64,000 nucleotides of DNA from Petrosia ficiformis (lineage: Eukaryota > Porifera > Demospongiae > Haplosclerida > Petrosiidae). Numbering within the stretch: position 1 is the stretch's first letter; every line of letters begins with the position of its first letter. Under the pieces are notes generated by a model. The model was not told where the DNA came from. It ran no database searches and was given only the letters and a program-made list of their open reading frames with translations. The stretch lies in assembly GCA_947044365.1 (NCBI GenBank), contig OX345636.1, positions 2,314,001-2,378,000 on the forward strand, in the 5' to 3' direction. The translations under genes were made by a program, and so were the position numbers. Below are positions 12,201 to 23,364 of this stretch, piece after piece.

Positions 12201-14220
12201 TTACTAAACTGTCTGCTATCGATACAGCCAAAAGCCAAATAGCGAATATTGTATCATGATATTGAATGAAAATATTAATGTATTGATGTGTATTGTACAT
12301 CACTAGTGCTGAGCGATGGTGGTACTATCACTATCAAGATTGATATTGGTTAATTATTTACAATATGCAATAGTATCACAATATTTAATAATTATTAATA
12401 ACAGTTATATAAGAATTGATGTCTTGATGATATATATGTACATGTTACAATGATAATCGTAATTATGTAATATTATTGCCAGTATCCAGTCAACCAGTTT
12501 CATCGTGGTATTGTTGTTCAAACTTCAAAGATACTTGTTAAGGTTGTTTACTTGCTAGAATTTAGCTCTCTCATTATGTTCCAGGTATTGCCTGTATAGT
12601 TTAAAACTTTGGTCCACAGTGTACAATGAACACTTCTCTCTTTTTCTTTTACAAATTTCCCATCATTCAGTAGAAACCCAAAATACTTCTAAATTGCTCC
12701 ATTCAGAGTTGGAAGATCTGTTTCACTAGCTATTGTTTCATTACACACTTATCTAGCATCACACATTTTGTGTTTTATGCATGGTCGCTATCATGGTAGC
12801 AATAGATCACTAATCATCATCGTGATAGTAAATTATAAATAATCAATGTTATCAAACAATCAAAGCTTAGCTCTACTAATAACCTATTCATTATACATAA
12901 TAAACATAAGCTCTTTGACTATTTACCATTTCATCAGTTAATATACATAAGTAATTATATGTTTTCCCTACTGTGCTGTATATACATACATGTATGTATC
13001 TGTTAGTGTAACGTTTTTTAAACTTTTTCACTAAAAATGGCTACATGGTTGGTTCTATTGCCTTTCAAGGTAGGAACTCTGACCTGTTATATCCCTTGAA
13101 TTCTGCTATCTGATTGCTCAAAATAGGGTAAGTACATTGTATAGCATAAAAAATAATTTATAATTATAATTAAAATATATTTTTACCAAATTTTCCCTAA
13201 TCCCATGTTCCTCAAAATAATTTGTTACCTTTAATTGAATAATAACCAATTCTTAATTTCATTGACTTCCTGTACAAAATGGTGGAATAGTGTTTTATTT
13301 TCCAGGACTAAGTCCCTGTTTGAAATTAGGACATACAATTTATAATGAGATTCATAGCTCATGCATTTTTTAATTAGTTTATATTTCACATAATATGGAA
13401 ATATACATGAATAAACCTGAAAGATAAAGATCACTGTTTACTAACTTTGCTTGATCTTTGCAATTGCTTCTGATCATTAGGTATGAATCTTATTAAAATT
13501 AGGGCTTGAACAGATCCTGCTTTTACTATCTGGATATCTGTTTGCAATAACGGTCGAATAACCGGGTAATTGCACTAAAGAATTTATGATTTGTTTGCAT
13601 TAAAATATACTATATTACCTTACCTTTTTGCTTTAATCAACTGCAATAACTGACAAGCAGCATTGGTCTATTTACAGATTGTTCTGCTCTCTAAAAGCTA
13701 AAAAAGCTGGTAATACGGAGGAAGACTCTTATCAACTACCATTTTATTGCAATTTAGACTTCACGCATTTAGTTTCTGCACATACGCAGTTTCAGGATAC
13801 AAAGAAACAAATCTCATACTCAGATATCTGTTGCAGCACTAATTAAAATACATCATGTTTCATTGGTCTATATCTACGATATCTGGTGATATACATTGTT
13901 TATTTCTTTGTGACAAGGCTCTGAAACATAAAATATAAGTGTACATCGCATACATGTATGTACTATTGGTATAAGCAAATGTTTCAAATTCGAATTTCAA
14001 TCATTTAAATGTCAATTTTGATCTTCAAAGCTCAACATGCATATTTAATAAACTGTTGGATTGCCCTTTATACAATCCAACACTAAGGAGATTGACAGTT
14101 CACTAAAAACATGCTTAAGAAATCCAGACCAATGAATACCAGGAAAAAAAGTTACATAACAGTTTGAAATGAACACCTCAGCTGTGTCTCAGTGTTCAAT
14201 TGATCAAACACAATTAAAAG
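12201..14220. other. Repeat-derived spacer
   Basis: No gene. 12828-12985 is another copy of the segment at about 20470-20630, 31210-31370, 53790-53940 and 60260-60420 (containing CAAAGCTTAGCTCTACTA). 13510-13850 is a diverged relative of 23650-23900 (GGATATCTGTT...CAAGCAGCATTGGT). The rest is AT-rich without supported features. Confidence 0.5.
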
Positions 14221-14260
14221 ATAGACTTCTGGGGATGCCAATTGATACAGTACAATAGTA

Positions 14261-15343
14261 CAGGCTTTCATTTAGAAAAATTGCCAAGGGGGGGGGCAAA
14301 ATTTGAATCCTGAGAACTTTGGGGGGGTGATGTATAGGGTTGGTGTGGTCTGCACAGCAATTGTGTATGGGGGTCTGGGGGCATGCTCCCCCAGGGATTT
14401 TTTGGGTGTTAGACTCTCTGAGGTCATTTCTGGTGCATTTTCAGACCACAATGATGTAACTGTTTGAGATACTATTTTTGAAATCTAAACCCAAAATTGA
14501 GTCCCCCAGACAAACTGACAGAGTGACCTTGAAGACATTGTAGATGTATGGAACAGAAAAAGTATAAGAATAGCAGTTTAGGTTGAACTACTTAATCCTT
14601 AGAGCACTGATGTCACACACTCACATATATGTGACATTTCACCCCTACGTGGTTCGCCGCCTGTTCCTAGCTACACGAAGCTGTCCAAATGCTTGTAATT
14701 GGCATCAGGCACAAGCTGATGAACGTGGCTAAAAACGTTGATGGTTTTTCGGCCGCCCTTTGGCCTAAATAACAATTACGGGGGGAATTTTAAAGGGGGT
14801 GTCCCACTCTTAATGCGGGGGTTCAAAGGGGGCGCGGCCCCCTTGCTGTTGCCGAATTTTGCATTTTTTGACCACGCTCACGCACTCTGGTGGGTACCTG
14901 AGGCATTTTCCTTGTTGTGAAACCTGAAATCGTGGGTGTAGCTGGTGCCAACATGCTGTGGGGTCATTTTGTTAGCCCCAGTTCCAGTCAAAAGAGGGAG
15001 AGCACTGCATTTGATTTGATCCTACGAAGCGCTTGGGGACTTTCGAGTCCCGGTAAGCAAGTTGGTGGAAGTAGTACTCCATGTCGGAAAAGGAGCCAAG
15101 TTTAGGGTAGAGAAAGTGAACGGTGGCCACCCGAAATAGAGTCGCCAGTGTTGGAAATGGGAAGAATTTTGGAAAAACAGGCTCAGTGCTCTAAGGGTTA
15201 AGTTTTTTTTTTTTTTTTTTTGAGTTGTATTCAGCTAACTATTAACATTAAAAATATTTTTGAGCAACCAAATTCCCAAGGGGGGGCAAGACTCTAGCAA
15301 GGGGGGGGGGGGGGGCGAATGCCCCCCCCTAAATGAAACTCTG
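14261..15343. mobile_element. 1083-bp TIR element with 5-bp target duplication
   Basis: The ends CAGGCTTTCATTTAG and CTAAATGAAACTCTG are inverted. TAGTA flanks both sides (14256-14260 and 15344-15348), and the related copy near 56635 shows a single TAGTA, which fixes the insertion exactly. G-rich tracts lie near both ends. No transposase remains and the superfamily is undetermined. A second element is nested within it. Confidence 0.8.
14596..15197. mobile_element. piggyBac-like non-autonomous element, TTAA flanks, nested
   Basis: TTAA occurs at 14592-14595 and 15198-15201. Just inside are inverted ends (T/C)CCTTAGAGCACTGA and TCAGTGCTCTAAGGG. TTAA duplication and CCC-type ends are the hallmark of piggyBac-type transposition. 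Length is 602 bp. The interior is GC-richer than the surroundings, and the short frames there show no transposase. Confidence 0.72.
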
Positions 15344-15999
15344 TAGTAGAGTAAAAAATTGCAAATACATGAATTTCTTCTACACAAAACTCCTTTATAA
15401 AAAGAGTGATTTTATAAAAATTACCAAATGAAAGCAGAAATAGTCAACAAACATGCAAACAGCATGTACATTTCACAACTCCATTTATACATTGTACTGT
15501 AGTCAATTTAAAATTTGTATTATCACAAATTTAATTAATTTCTGAAAGGATATTTAAATTCAAAATTTCATAATGATGATGATGCAAAATTATCCACTTG
15601 ATAATACGATTGGCTACAATGAATATTAACAAGTCACATATCAACAACTTTTAGTTACATATTAACACTTCATAAAATTCAAATCCAAAAAGACCACCAA
15701 CAAGACAAGAAAAGGATATTAGTAGACAAAAGATTAGTTAATACTGATAGTATGAGACTCTAAGAACTGTCAGGTACTAGGTTTCAAAGTGTGGGCCTGT
15801 TCAATATAAGTATATTTTCAGTGAGAATGCAAGGAGAGTACTTCAGAGTTTAGCTTAATTATAATCTGTGAGCAATGGCCAAATCTTTACTTGCCCATAA
15901 AGATTACTTACTAATGTTAATACATGTAACTAATTTCACAATAATAACAACAATTATTTACATAGAGGTAAAAGGAATCATCAAACATACTGTGGTAGG

Positions 16000-17300
16000 T
16001 AATTTTGTACATGTACATGTACATTACAATGTAGTGAATATACATAATGCATACATACTGTAGTAGGTAGTGTTGTACATGTACATGTACATGTACATTA
16101 CAATGTAGTGAATATACATAATGCATGCATACTGTAGTAGGTAGTGTTGTACATGTACATGTACATTACAATGTAGTGAATATACATAATGCATGCATAC
16201 TGTAGTAGGTAGTGTTGTACATGTACATGTACATTATAATGTAGTGAATATACATAATGCATGCATACTGTAGTAGGTAGTGTTGTACATGTACATGTAC
16301 ATGTACATTACAATGTAGTGAATATACATAATGCATGCATACTGTAGTAGGTAGTGTTGTACATGTACATGTACATTACAATGTAGTGAATATACATAAT
16401 GCATGCATACTGTAGTAGGTAGTGTTGTACATGTACATGTACATTACAATGTAGTGAATATACATAATGCATACATTACAATGTAGTGAATGTACATAAT
16501 GCATGCATACTGTAGTAGGTAGTGTTGTACATGTACATGTACATGTACATTACAATGTAGTGAATATACATAATGCATGCATACTGTAGTAGGTAGTGTT
16601 GTACATGTACATGTACATGTACATTACAATGTAGTGAATATACATAATGCATACATACTGTAGTAGGTAGTGTTGTACATGTACATGTACATTACAATGT
16701 AGTGAATGTACATAATGCATGCATACTGTAGTAGGTAGTGTTGTACATGTACATGTACATGTACATTACAATGTAGTGAATATACATAATGCATGCATAC
16801 TGTAGTAGGTAGTGTTGTACATGTACATGTACATTACAATGTAGTGAATATACATAATGCATGCATACTGTAGTAGGTAGTGTTGTACATGTACATGTAC
16901 ATTACAATGTAGTGAATGTACATAATGAATGCGTAGGTAGTGTTGTACATGTACATGTACATTACAATGTAGTGAATATACATAATGCATGCATACTGTA
17001 GTAGTGTACATTGCAATGTAGTGAATGTACATAATGCATGCATACTGTAGTAGGTAGTTGTACATGTACATGTACATTACAATGTAGGGAATATACGTAA
17101 TGCATGCATACTGTAGTAGGTAGTGTTGTACATGTACATGTACATTACAATATAGTGAATGTACATAATGCATGCATACTGTAGTAGGTAGTTTGTACAT
17201 GTACATGACTACATGTACATGACTACATGTACATTACAATGTAGTGAATGTACAGAATGCATGCATACTGAGGTAAGTAGTGTTGTACATGTACATTACA
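16000..17300. repeat. 68-bp minisatellite, about 19-20 units
   Basis: The unit runs TACTGTAGTAGGTAGTGTTG, then TACATGTACATGTACATTAC, AATGTAGTGAATATACATAA and TGCATGCA. Length varies by 6 bp (62, 68, 74) with the number of TGTACA hexamers. Alternative units have GAATGTACATAA instead of GAATATACATAA. Apparent minus-strand frames (MHALC..., HVHVQHYLLQYACI...) are products of the repeat. Confidence 0.93.
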
Positions 17301-17650
17301 ATAACACTGTAGTACGTTTTATTGAGGGATAATGTATATTACATCTACCTTCAAGATGAGTTGAATGCTTGTGAATATTGAAAAAACTTTAGAAATGATA
17401 ATTATACTTATTACAATATCAGTTGTAAAAGTAAATGGCTGATAATGTGTTACCAATTTGATACATCACTAGTATGTACATGTGTACTATCTAGGACTAC
17501 ATATACATGTAGGTGGGGAAATAGTTTATCTTAAGGACCACACCCCTGAATTCTTCATACATGTACATGTCATTACATGTATGTGTGTATAACTTTAGAC
17601 GGTAGATAGTTTGTTTTGTAGATTACAATTATTATTGATATTTCTTACAG

Positions 17651-17720
17651 GTGGTTCTAGTTCTGGTAAAGGTGATGTAGTTGCTAATCTTTGAAGATCT
17701 GTGATATTTCTGACAACAGA
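17651..17720 (+). pseudogene. P-loop pseudo-exon, copy 3 (truncated)
   Basis: After TTTCTTACAG the phase reads GSSSGKGDVVANL followed by the shared TGA; similarity fades soon after. It lies just right of the 68-bp minisatellite within the repeat block. Confidence 0.42.
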
Positions 17721-18172
17721 TGAATGAATAATGAATGAATATAGCTCCCCACGGACAGGTAGAGGATTACAATACATGTAGTTTAGTTGCTAATAGTTTA
17801 AGTCAGTAATAATTATTAATACATATATCCTGTTAGAGATGTCAATATTCTTATATACTCCTCTTATGATAATTGTTTCCATAATATTGCACTTCTATTA
17901 GTTATAGTAGTAATATGTGTAATTGCTTTTCACCTGAGAACAAGGAAAACATTAACTTATCATATGTAACCTCATTGTTGTGTTGCTGAAGTAGCCTTAA
18001 ATACGACATATTATAATTATATTTATAAATATGTGTATTATTAATATATTATACACTGTTAAGTTCTGATTTCTGCTAATATATTATATGCACTTGTTTA
18101 AGTGATCGTTAAGTTTTAATGGCCCGTAGGGCCATCCCTATAATTGCTTTTCACGGTTTTTAATGTACATAT

Positions 18173-18734
18173 CCGGAGCCCATAATGACGAAAGCATAAG
18201 AGTAGGAGCAGTAAATGACCACGCATTTAATTAAAATTGGTCAAACTATCTGTCTGACCGTCTGTTACTATTTTTAGAACCCACATGTATACGCCTTTGT
18301 GAAATATGGCTTCAACAGTTACTATATACTACATTGACTAAGTTTCCGGTATAACAGAGAAAAGAATTGAGTGATATTCTGGCTCATGTAGGCTGTGAAG
18401 ATGTTCCTAGTGAAGCCATTGACAAAGTAATCAGAAGCCTTCACTGTAATCGCTTCAATGACAGAAGGCAATGATGTCAAACACTCTTGAATCGGACTAA
18501 ACAGTTATTTCACGGCTTTCCCAAAACATGCTCTTACTTTCCTGATAGTAGGGGACTCCATTTCTGCCTCTATACATGTTAGCTAAACTGACGCCATATT
18601 TAACAAATGCGTATACATGTGGGTTCTAAAAATAGTAACAGATGGCCAGACAGATAGTTTGACCAATTTAATTATATGCATGGTTGTTTACCACTCCTAC
18701 TTTTACGCTTTCTGGTCAACATCATTATGGGCTC

Positions 18735-18737
<3 letters not shown>
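18173..18737. mobile_element. 565-bp TIR element, full copy 1
   Basis: The ends (C)GGAGCCCATAATGACG and CATTATGGGCTCC are the outer parts of inverted repeats of about 120 bp, which also contain AAACTATCTGTCTG against CAGACAGATAGTTT and AGAACCCACATGTATACGC against its complement. The interior has no coding sequence. It abuts a (TA)n tract on the right. Confidence 0.78.

Positions 18738-18781
<44 letters not shown>
18736..18781. repeat. (TA)n microsatellite
   Basis: About 22 uninterrupted TA units next to the right end of the 565-bp element; the partner at about 30063 has only 8-9. Confidence 0.9.
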
Positions 18782-18782
<1 letters not shown>

Positions 18783-19048
18783 TTAAGCAAGTATTCATTG
18801 TATACATGTAAGGAAAGAAGTTGCATCATTCCGGGGGGCTCAGTAAATTAGTGGGCGTGGCATGTAAAAGAACGCGTGCTCAAGCTATAGACCAGCTGGA
18901 AGAATGTAAACTGCAACTAATGCCACTATACAGCAGAGAAACAGTATAAAGATGATGCAAACAAATGATGAATTATCAACATCATGTATATTATATACAT
19001 GTATATGTAATATTATACAATATATAAATTATTATTTATATATTATAT

Positions 19049-20316
19049 TAAAGATGTACCGATATCGTTTTTTACCGATATTCCGATAACAGATATAATA
19101 GCATGTTGTATTACTGATACCGATATAAACCGATCCGATAATTGCCATCTAATACATGTATAAGAGTCACATAACTCACTCTTCATGTTTTATCATCTTC
19201 AGACCATTTCAAAAAAGAAATAAATGATTGGAATAACTCAAGATAATAATAATTATAATCAATAAATATATGAAGTACTATTATTTTTATTGTTGACTGA
19301 TATTAAATCTAAGGGGTTCAGTATGTGTATTTATCTCCAACAAGTGCAAAGTTATTCTTTATATACAGGAGCATTTCTGCCTTTTCTGGAGCCAAACGGG
19401 ATCATTGATCATCATATATTTGTCCTGCACCAGAAAACAACCTTTCTGATGGAACACTTGTTGTAGGGGCACAAGCTCTTTTTGTCTTTCCCACCACGGG
19501 CAACAGATTTGGTGCATAATTTACAAATGGCAAACCTTTCATCACTAGCAACTTCAAAATACTCCCATATTGGTGAACGCTTAGCCATTATGAAGAATTG
19601 ATAACGTCTTGACGAACTTTAACAGTTGTAGAAAAAAAACCCACGTGGCTCCCGTTACTGCGCATGCGCAAATATAACAAGAATAATAAAAAACAATTTC
19701 AATAAAAGTGAAAGAAGATGTAGGGATGCCAAAACCCAAAAAGCATGCAAACAAGGTTGGGAAGCTAACATAGGACCCGAAATTAAACAAACCACTTCCA
19801 TATAACCCTACATAAGTACTTACACTGATATAAAACAAAATACAAAGAGCTGTACTTATGTAGGGTTATATGGAAGTGATTTTGGGTCCTATGTTAGCTT
19901 CCCAACCTTTTTTGGGTTTTGACATTCCTACATCTTCTTTCATTTTTATTGAAAATGTTTTTATTATTCTTTTAATAATAATAATATGATGAAGATTTTG
20001 CCAGTTTTGCCACTCGCCGGTTCTCTACCTTAACGGCAGTCTTTGACCATCTAGATGGTGTTGCTAGTCATAGAAACACTAGATATGAACAGACATGTGT
20101 GTATTAAAACATATCTGTATATATTACCAGAGATTTCAGCTCATCACTTGCAATTGAAATGTATGGGCGCCCATTTTTTTTTGTGCCATCCCTACATAGA
20201 GAGTACTACCATACTCTCTGATAATGTTATTTCAATAAAATTCGATACAGATATTTACCGATAAACATGATATCGGTACCGATCCGATTATTAGACCGAT
20301 AATCGGTACATCTTTA
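19049..20316 (-). mobile_element. hAT deletion derivative carrying a nested fold-back element
   Basis: The inverted ends are TAAAGATGTACCGATA and TATCGG...GTACATCTTTA, in AT-repeat flanks that hide the target duplication. The interior (about 19320-19590, minus strand) matches the hAT/BED remnant at 30603-30873. About 550 bp at 19678-20228 is a later insertion. Confidence 0.68.
19677..19977. mobile_element. Fold-back element, copy 2, nested in hAT
   Basis: It corresponds to 1153-1452 with arms of similar length, though the right arm has two short deletions. Together with 19983-20222 it makes up the insertion missing at about 30960. Confidence 0.72.
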
Positions 20317-20915
20317 ATATATATATATATTATAGATCATATTTTGAGTTTAAAAAAATTGATGTTTTACAACAATCATAAATATTAATAAGTTGCCTTA
20401 ACAAGTAAAGAATTTTGGATGGTTGCCACTAGGACAACTCATTTATAAAGTTAACTTCAATCCCTGGTGATAGTAAATTATAATCAATGTTATCAAACAA
20501 TCAAAGCTTAGCTCTACTATTAACCTATTCATTATACATAATAAACATAAGCTCTCCGATTCATTACACTATTTACCATTTCATCAGTTAATATACGTAA
20601 TATACATGTAATTATATGTTTTCCTCCTGTGCTCTATATATGTTAATGAATGTAAGTATATACATATACTCTTATTTATAGCACACTGGATTAGCTGCTA
20701 TGTAATTACATGTATGGATTGATTGCTCTTGAGCCACATATAGCACTATTTGTTAATGAACCAAATGTCATTTACTAATTACTTTTTGTTCATGGGCAAT
20801 TAATTTAGTAGTGGGGGAAAGTTTAGTTACACTCAACACATTGTTTAGAATAGCTACATTAACATGTATGCATGTATGTAATATATATAAATAGGTATAT
20901 AATTATGTACATGTA

Positions 20916-20944
20916 CATTTTTCATTTTTCCATTGCCTCAGGTG

Positions 20945-20987
<43 letters not shown>

Positions 20988-21148
20988 ACATCTCTGTACT
21001 TACTGGCGTATGAGATGTTTGATTCGGACCCTGCCAGCTGAGCTGCCTTAGCTCAGTTGGTAGAGCATCTGTCTGGAGTACAGAGTGTCGTGGGTTCGAA
21101 TCCCACCTGAGGCAACTCTCATTTTTCATTTTTCCATTGCCTCAGGTG

Positions 21149-21183
<35 letters not shown>

Positions 21184-21202
21184 ACATCTCTGATAACATC
21201 AT
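20916..21202 (+). mobile_element. tRNA-headed SINE-like element with TTTC tail, copy 1
   Basis: Order: a partial tail (CATTTTTCCATTGCCTCAGG then TTTC repeats), TACATCTCTG, a 50-nt lead-in, the tRNA-like segment, CATTTTTCCATTGCCTCAGG again, TTTC repeats, TACATCTCTGATAACATC. The homologous site at about 31660 reads straight through (TGTACATGTACAGTACTA), so the element is a discrete insertion. Confidence 0.72.
21045..21114 (+). tRNA. tRNA-like segment, anticodon GGA, SINE head (deleted variant)
   Basis: It has A-box (TAGCTCAGTTGG) and B-box (GGTTCGAATCC) sequences and a 5-bp anticodon stem around CTGGAGT. Compared with 57640-57712 it lacks 3 nt at positions 6-9, so the acceptor stem competes with T8/A9 and the fold is damaged. 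The short variable loop is wrong for a serine tRNA. Most likely a SINE promoter head, not a functional tRNA. Confidence 0.6.
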
Positions 21203-21490
21203 GTACAGTACTATATAGTACTGGACATAAAAAGTTAACATTTTGTAATAGTAAACAATCATTTTACGGTTCCATTTGTTGTTGATTACATTTGCAATCG
21301 TTTTTTTTTTTAAATGATGCTGGTCATTTTGCGTTAGTAAGTATAATATTTAACCTATGATTAAAATGGGCATTTTTGTTTACCCAAAAAATATGTGTGG
21401 GTAGAACACTTAATATCAAGGTGAGTGCTTGAAAGTATAGTAGTCCCACAGGCAATGCCCACCTCTGTACAACCTTGTATAACTTATGCA

Positions 21491-23364
21491 TTTTAAACAG
21501 TAATGAATTTCAACTCACATACATGTACATGTATTTAGACAGAAGACCTGTTTAGAAAGCCATATATACCAAAAACATACTGCAAAGATTGCTTTTAAAT
21601 TATTGGTTTCGGTCATTTTTAAAAGCAATTGCAATCGTAAAAACGAAATAAATCAATGAATGATAGTAGAAAGATTACTAAGCATTAACTATGCCCTCTA
21701 CTGTACCATTATTATGTTTACTATACATGTACATGTACTTCCATTGACTGCAGTGTTATTTGTAATGAAGTACACTGTACTTCAATTGCACTACACAGTA
21801 TTACACCTTAGTACTATGGTATCACACACAATTATAAAGGGAATTCATACATCGATCATACCACATGTACATGCATGACTATAGTACAAACTAATACATG
21901 TACTTAGAAGTAGAGTTGATTATCACCTTATTGAAGTGTAGCTCTCATCATAAGTACATTGTATGTACACTTAATAATGTCAGGTTACTGTACATGCACA
22001 TGTACATTGTACATGTACATGTACATATACATTGTACATGTACATGCACATTGTACATATATACATGTACATGTACATGTACGCTTTATTTGTTTTACAT
22101 GTAAGCTTAATTATTACTGTAAAATAGATTGGTTATGTATTAATTGTCATAACATACATGTACATTTTAACATTATAATATATTAGTATATACCAGGGTG
22201 GGAAATAAGCCTACAACATCTGGTGAGGAATTCCGTCACCAGTGCTCACCACAGTACAACTAGCATGCTTTGTCAGTGCTCCATAAGCTAATTTTGGTGT
22301 TCAAATGAGCACTGGAGCACTGTTATTTCCCATTCTGGTATAATACTGTAATAATAATTATATTGTGTATTAGCCACTATGGCTATATACATTGTTGTTT
22401 ACATTAGCAACATTCTAACACCAAGCTAATTAACTTGATTTCCTTTTTTCACACCTGACTTCAACAATTGTTGTGTAAATAGAATATTATACATATGTCC
22501 ACATGTAATTATTAATTTGGTTGATTCTCCTTTTCAGTGATGTTATTTATATGTCGGTACTTTTGATGTACTGGTTATAGCTATAATTACATGTATGATA
22601 TATAATATATAATAAGATATACTCCCTGTGTGTGTGTTATATACATTTATTATATACACACAAAATGTAAATTGTTGAAATACATACATGCAACTCATTC
22701 AATGGTAAAGTGTAGTTGCAAATAATAAATTTGTCATGAGCACTGGCTACAAGCATGTTCACGTTATTATAAATACCTACTATAATCACATACATGTACA
22801 TGTATATATATGTTTATTGCCAAAACAATGTTTTGTAGTGTTTCTTGGTAGATTAAATTATGAGGTTGCGGGTTTTCAAGAAATTTCAACCATCTGTTGA
22901 CGTGTACTTTAATGTTTTACAAGTGATAGTAAACATGTTATATTATGACTATAATATTATGATAACTTCACTATATATGTTATGGTATCAACATACATGA
23001 TCATGTATGTAATTTTAAATCTTTGTAACTGTAGTAACCAAGCAATTTTGGTTTTGCAGTGTACATGTATATATTAACACATCTACGAGTGCTATATCAG
23101 ATTTATAATCACAAAGGTGAAGGTGATTGTAAATTTGTTATAGCAAGTAGACAAGTTATAATGAATAGCTTTTCCTAACATTTAGTCTTGAGGTTGGACC
23201 AGGTGAGTGTTTTACTTGTAGTTTGTGTCGCTGTGGTTGTCAGGTTCTATATCTGATTTATAAATCCTGTGGTTACTTTGAATGTCACAATGCATTATAT
23301 GTATTATAGTTACATCACTTACATGTACATATAATTATACATATATATATAGATATATATATGC
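21491..23364. repeat. Repeat block with partners at 54.8-56.6 and 60.6-61.2 kb
   Basis: Shared landmarks: ACAGAAGACCTGTTTAGAAA, CTTCCATTGACTGNAGTGTTA, TTATCACCTTATTGAAGTGT and AGCTCTCATCATAAGTACAT. TGTACA tracts at 21725-22085 create spurious Cys/His/Val-rich frames. No gene. Confidence 0.7.
22192..22339. mobile_element. 148-bp MITE, ACCAGGGTGGGAAATAA ends
   Basis: The 17-bp ends ACCAGGGTGGGAAATAA and TTATTTCCCATTCTGGT are inverted with two mismatches and flanked by TA-rich duplications (TATA/TATA). The internal GTGCTCACCACAG and GAGCACTGGAGCAC words also mirror one another. Confidence 0.6.

Larger units (their letters stand above)
14221..18740. repeat. Large repeat block A, left part (partner 56.6-59.98 kb)
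   Basis: The sequence from GGATGCCAATTGATACAG (14232) resumes at 15341 after an insertion and runs through the minisatellite, P-loop pseudo-exon and 565-bp TIR element, in the same order and orientation as 56605-59985. By eye the copies are mostly above 90% identical outside the minisatellite. Confidence 0.78.
18320..21490. repeat. Repeat block with partner at 29.65-31.96 kb
   Basis: This stretch and 29650-31955 match almost base for base apart from two precise insertions here (19678-20228 and about 20916-21202). Shorter parts recur at 53330-54790 and 59560-60640. Confidence 0.78.

Noticed and set aside
12300..12850. A transposon bounded by GGTGGTACTATCACTATCA and ATCATCATCGTGATAG
   Set aside because: The inverted similarity is short and interrupted, and no target duplication or second copy could be found.
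16766..17206. 146-residue minus-strand frame rich in MYMYKLPTT/HVHVQHYLLQYACI
   Set aside because: It is an artefact of the 68-bp tandem repeat, whose frame happens to stay open. Similar frames at 15917-16126, 57200-57617 and 58419-58640 arise the same way.
20940..21185. CRISPR-like array from regularly spaced TTTC repeats
   Set aside because: The repeats are simple tetranucleotide runs belonging to the tails of a tRNA-headed element, with no spacers, in a eukaryotic setting.
21898..22186. Frames full of HVHVHIHCTCTCTLYIYTCTC
   Set aside because: They are translations of TGTACA tracts with no coding signature; the two overlapping frames are equally open.
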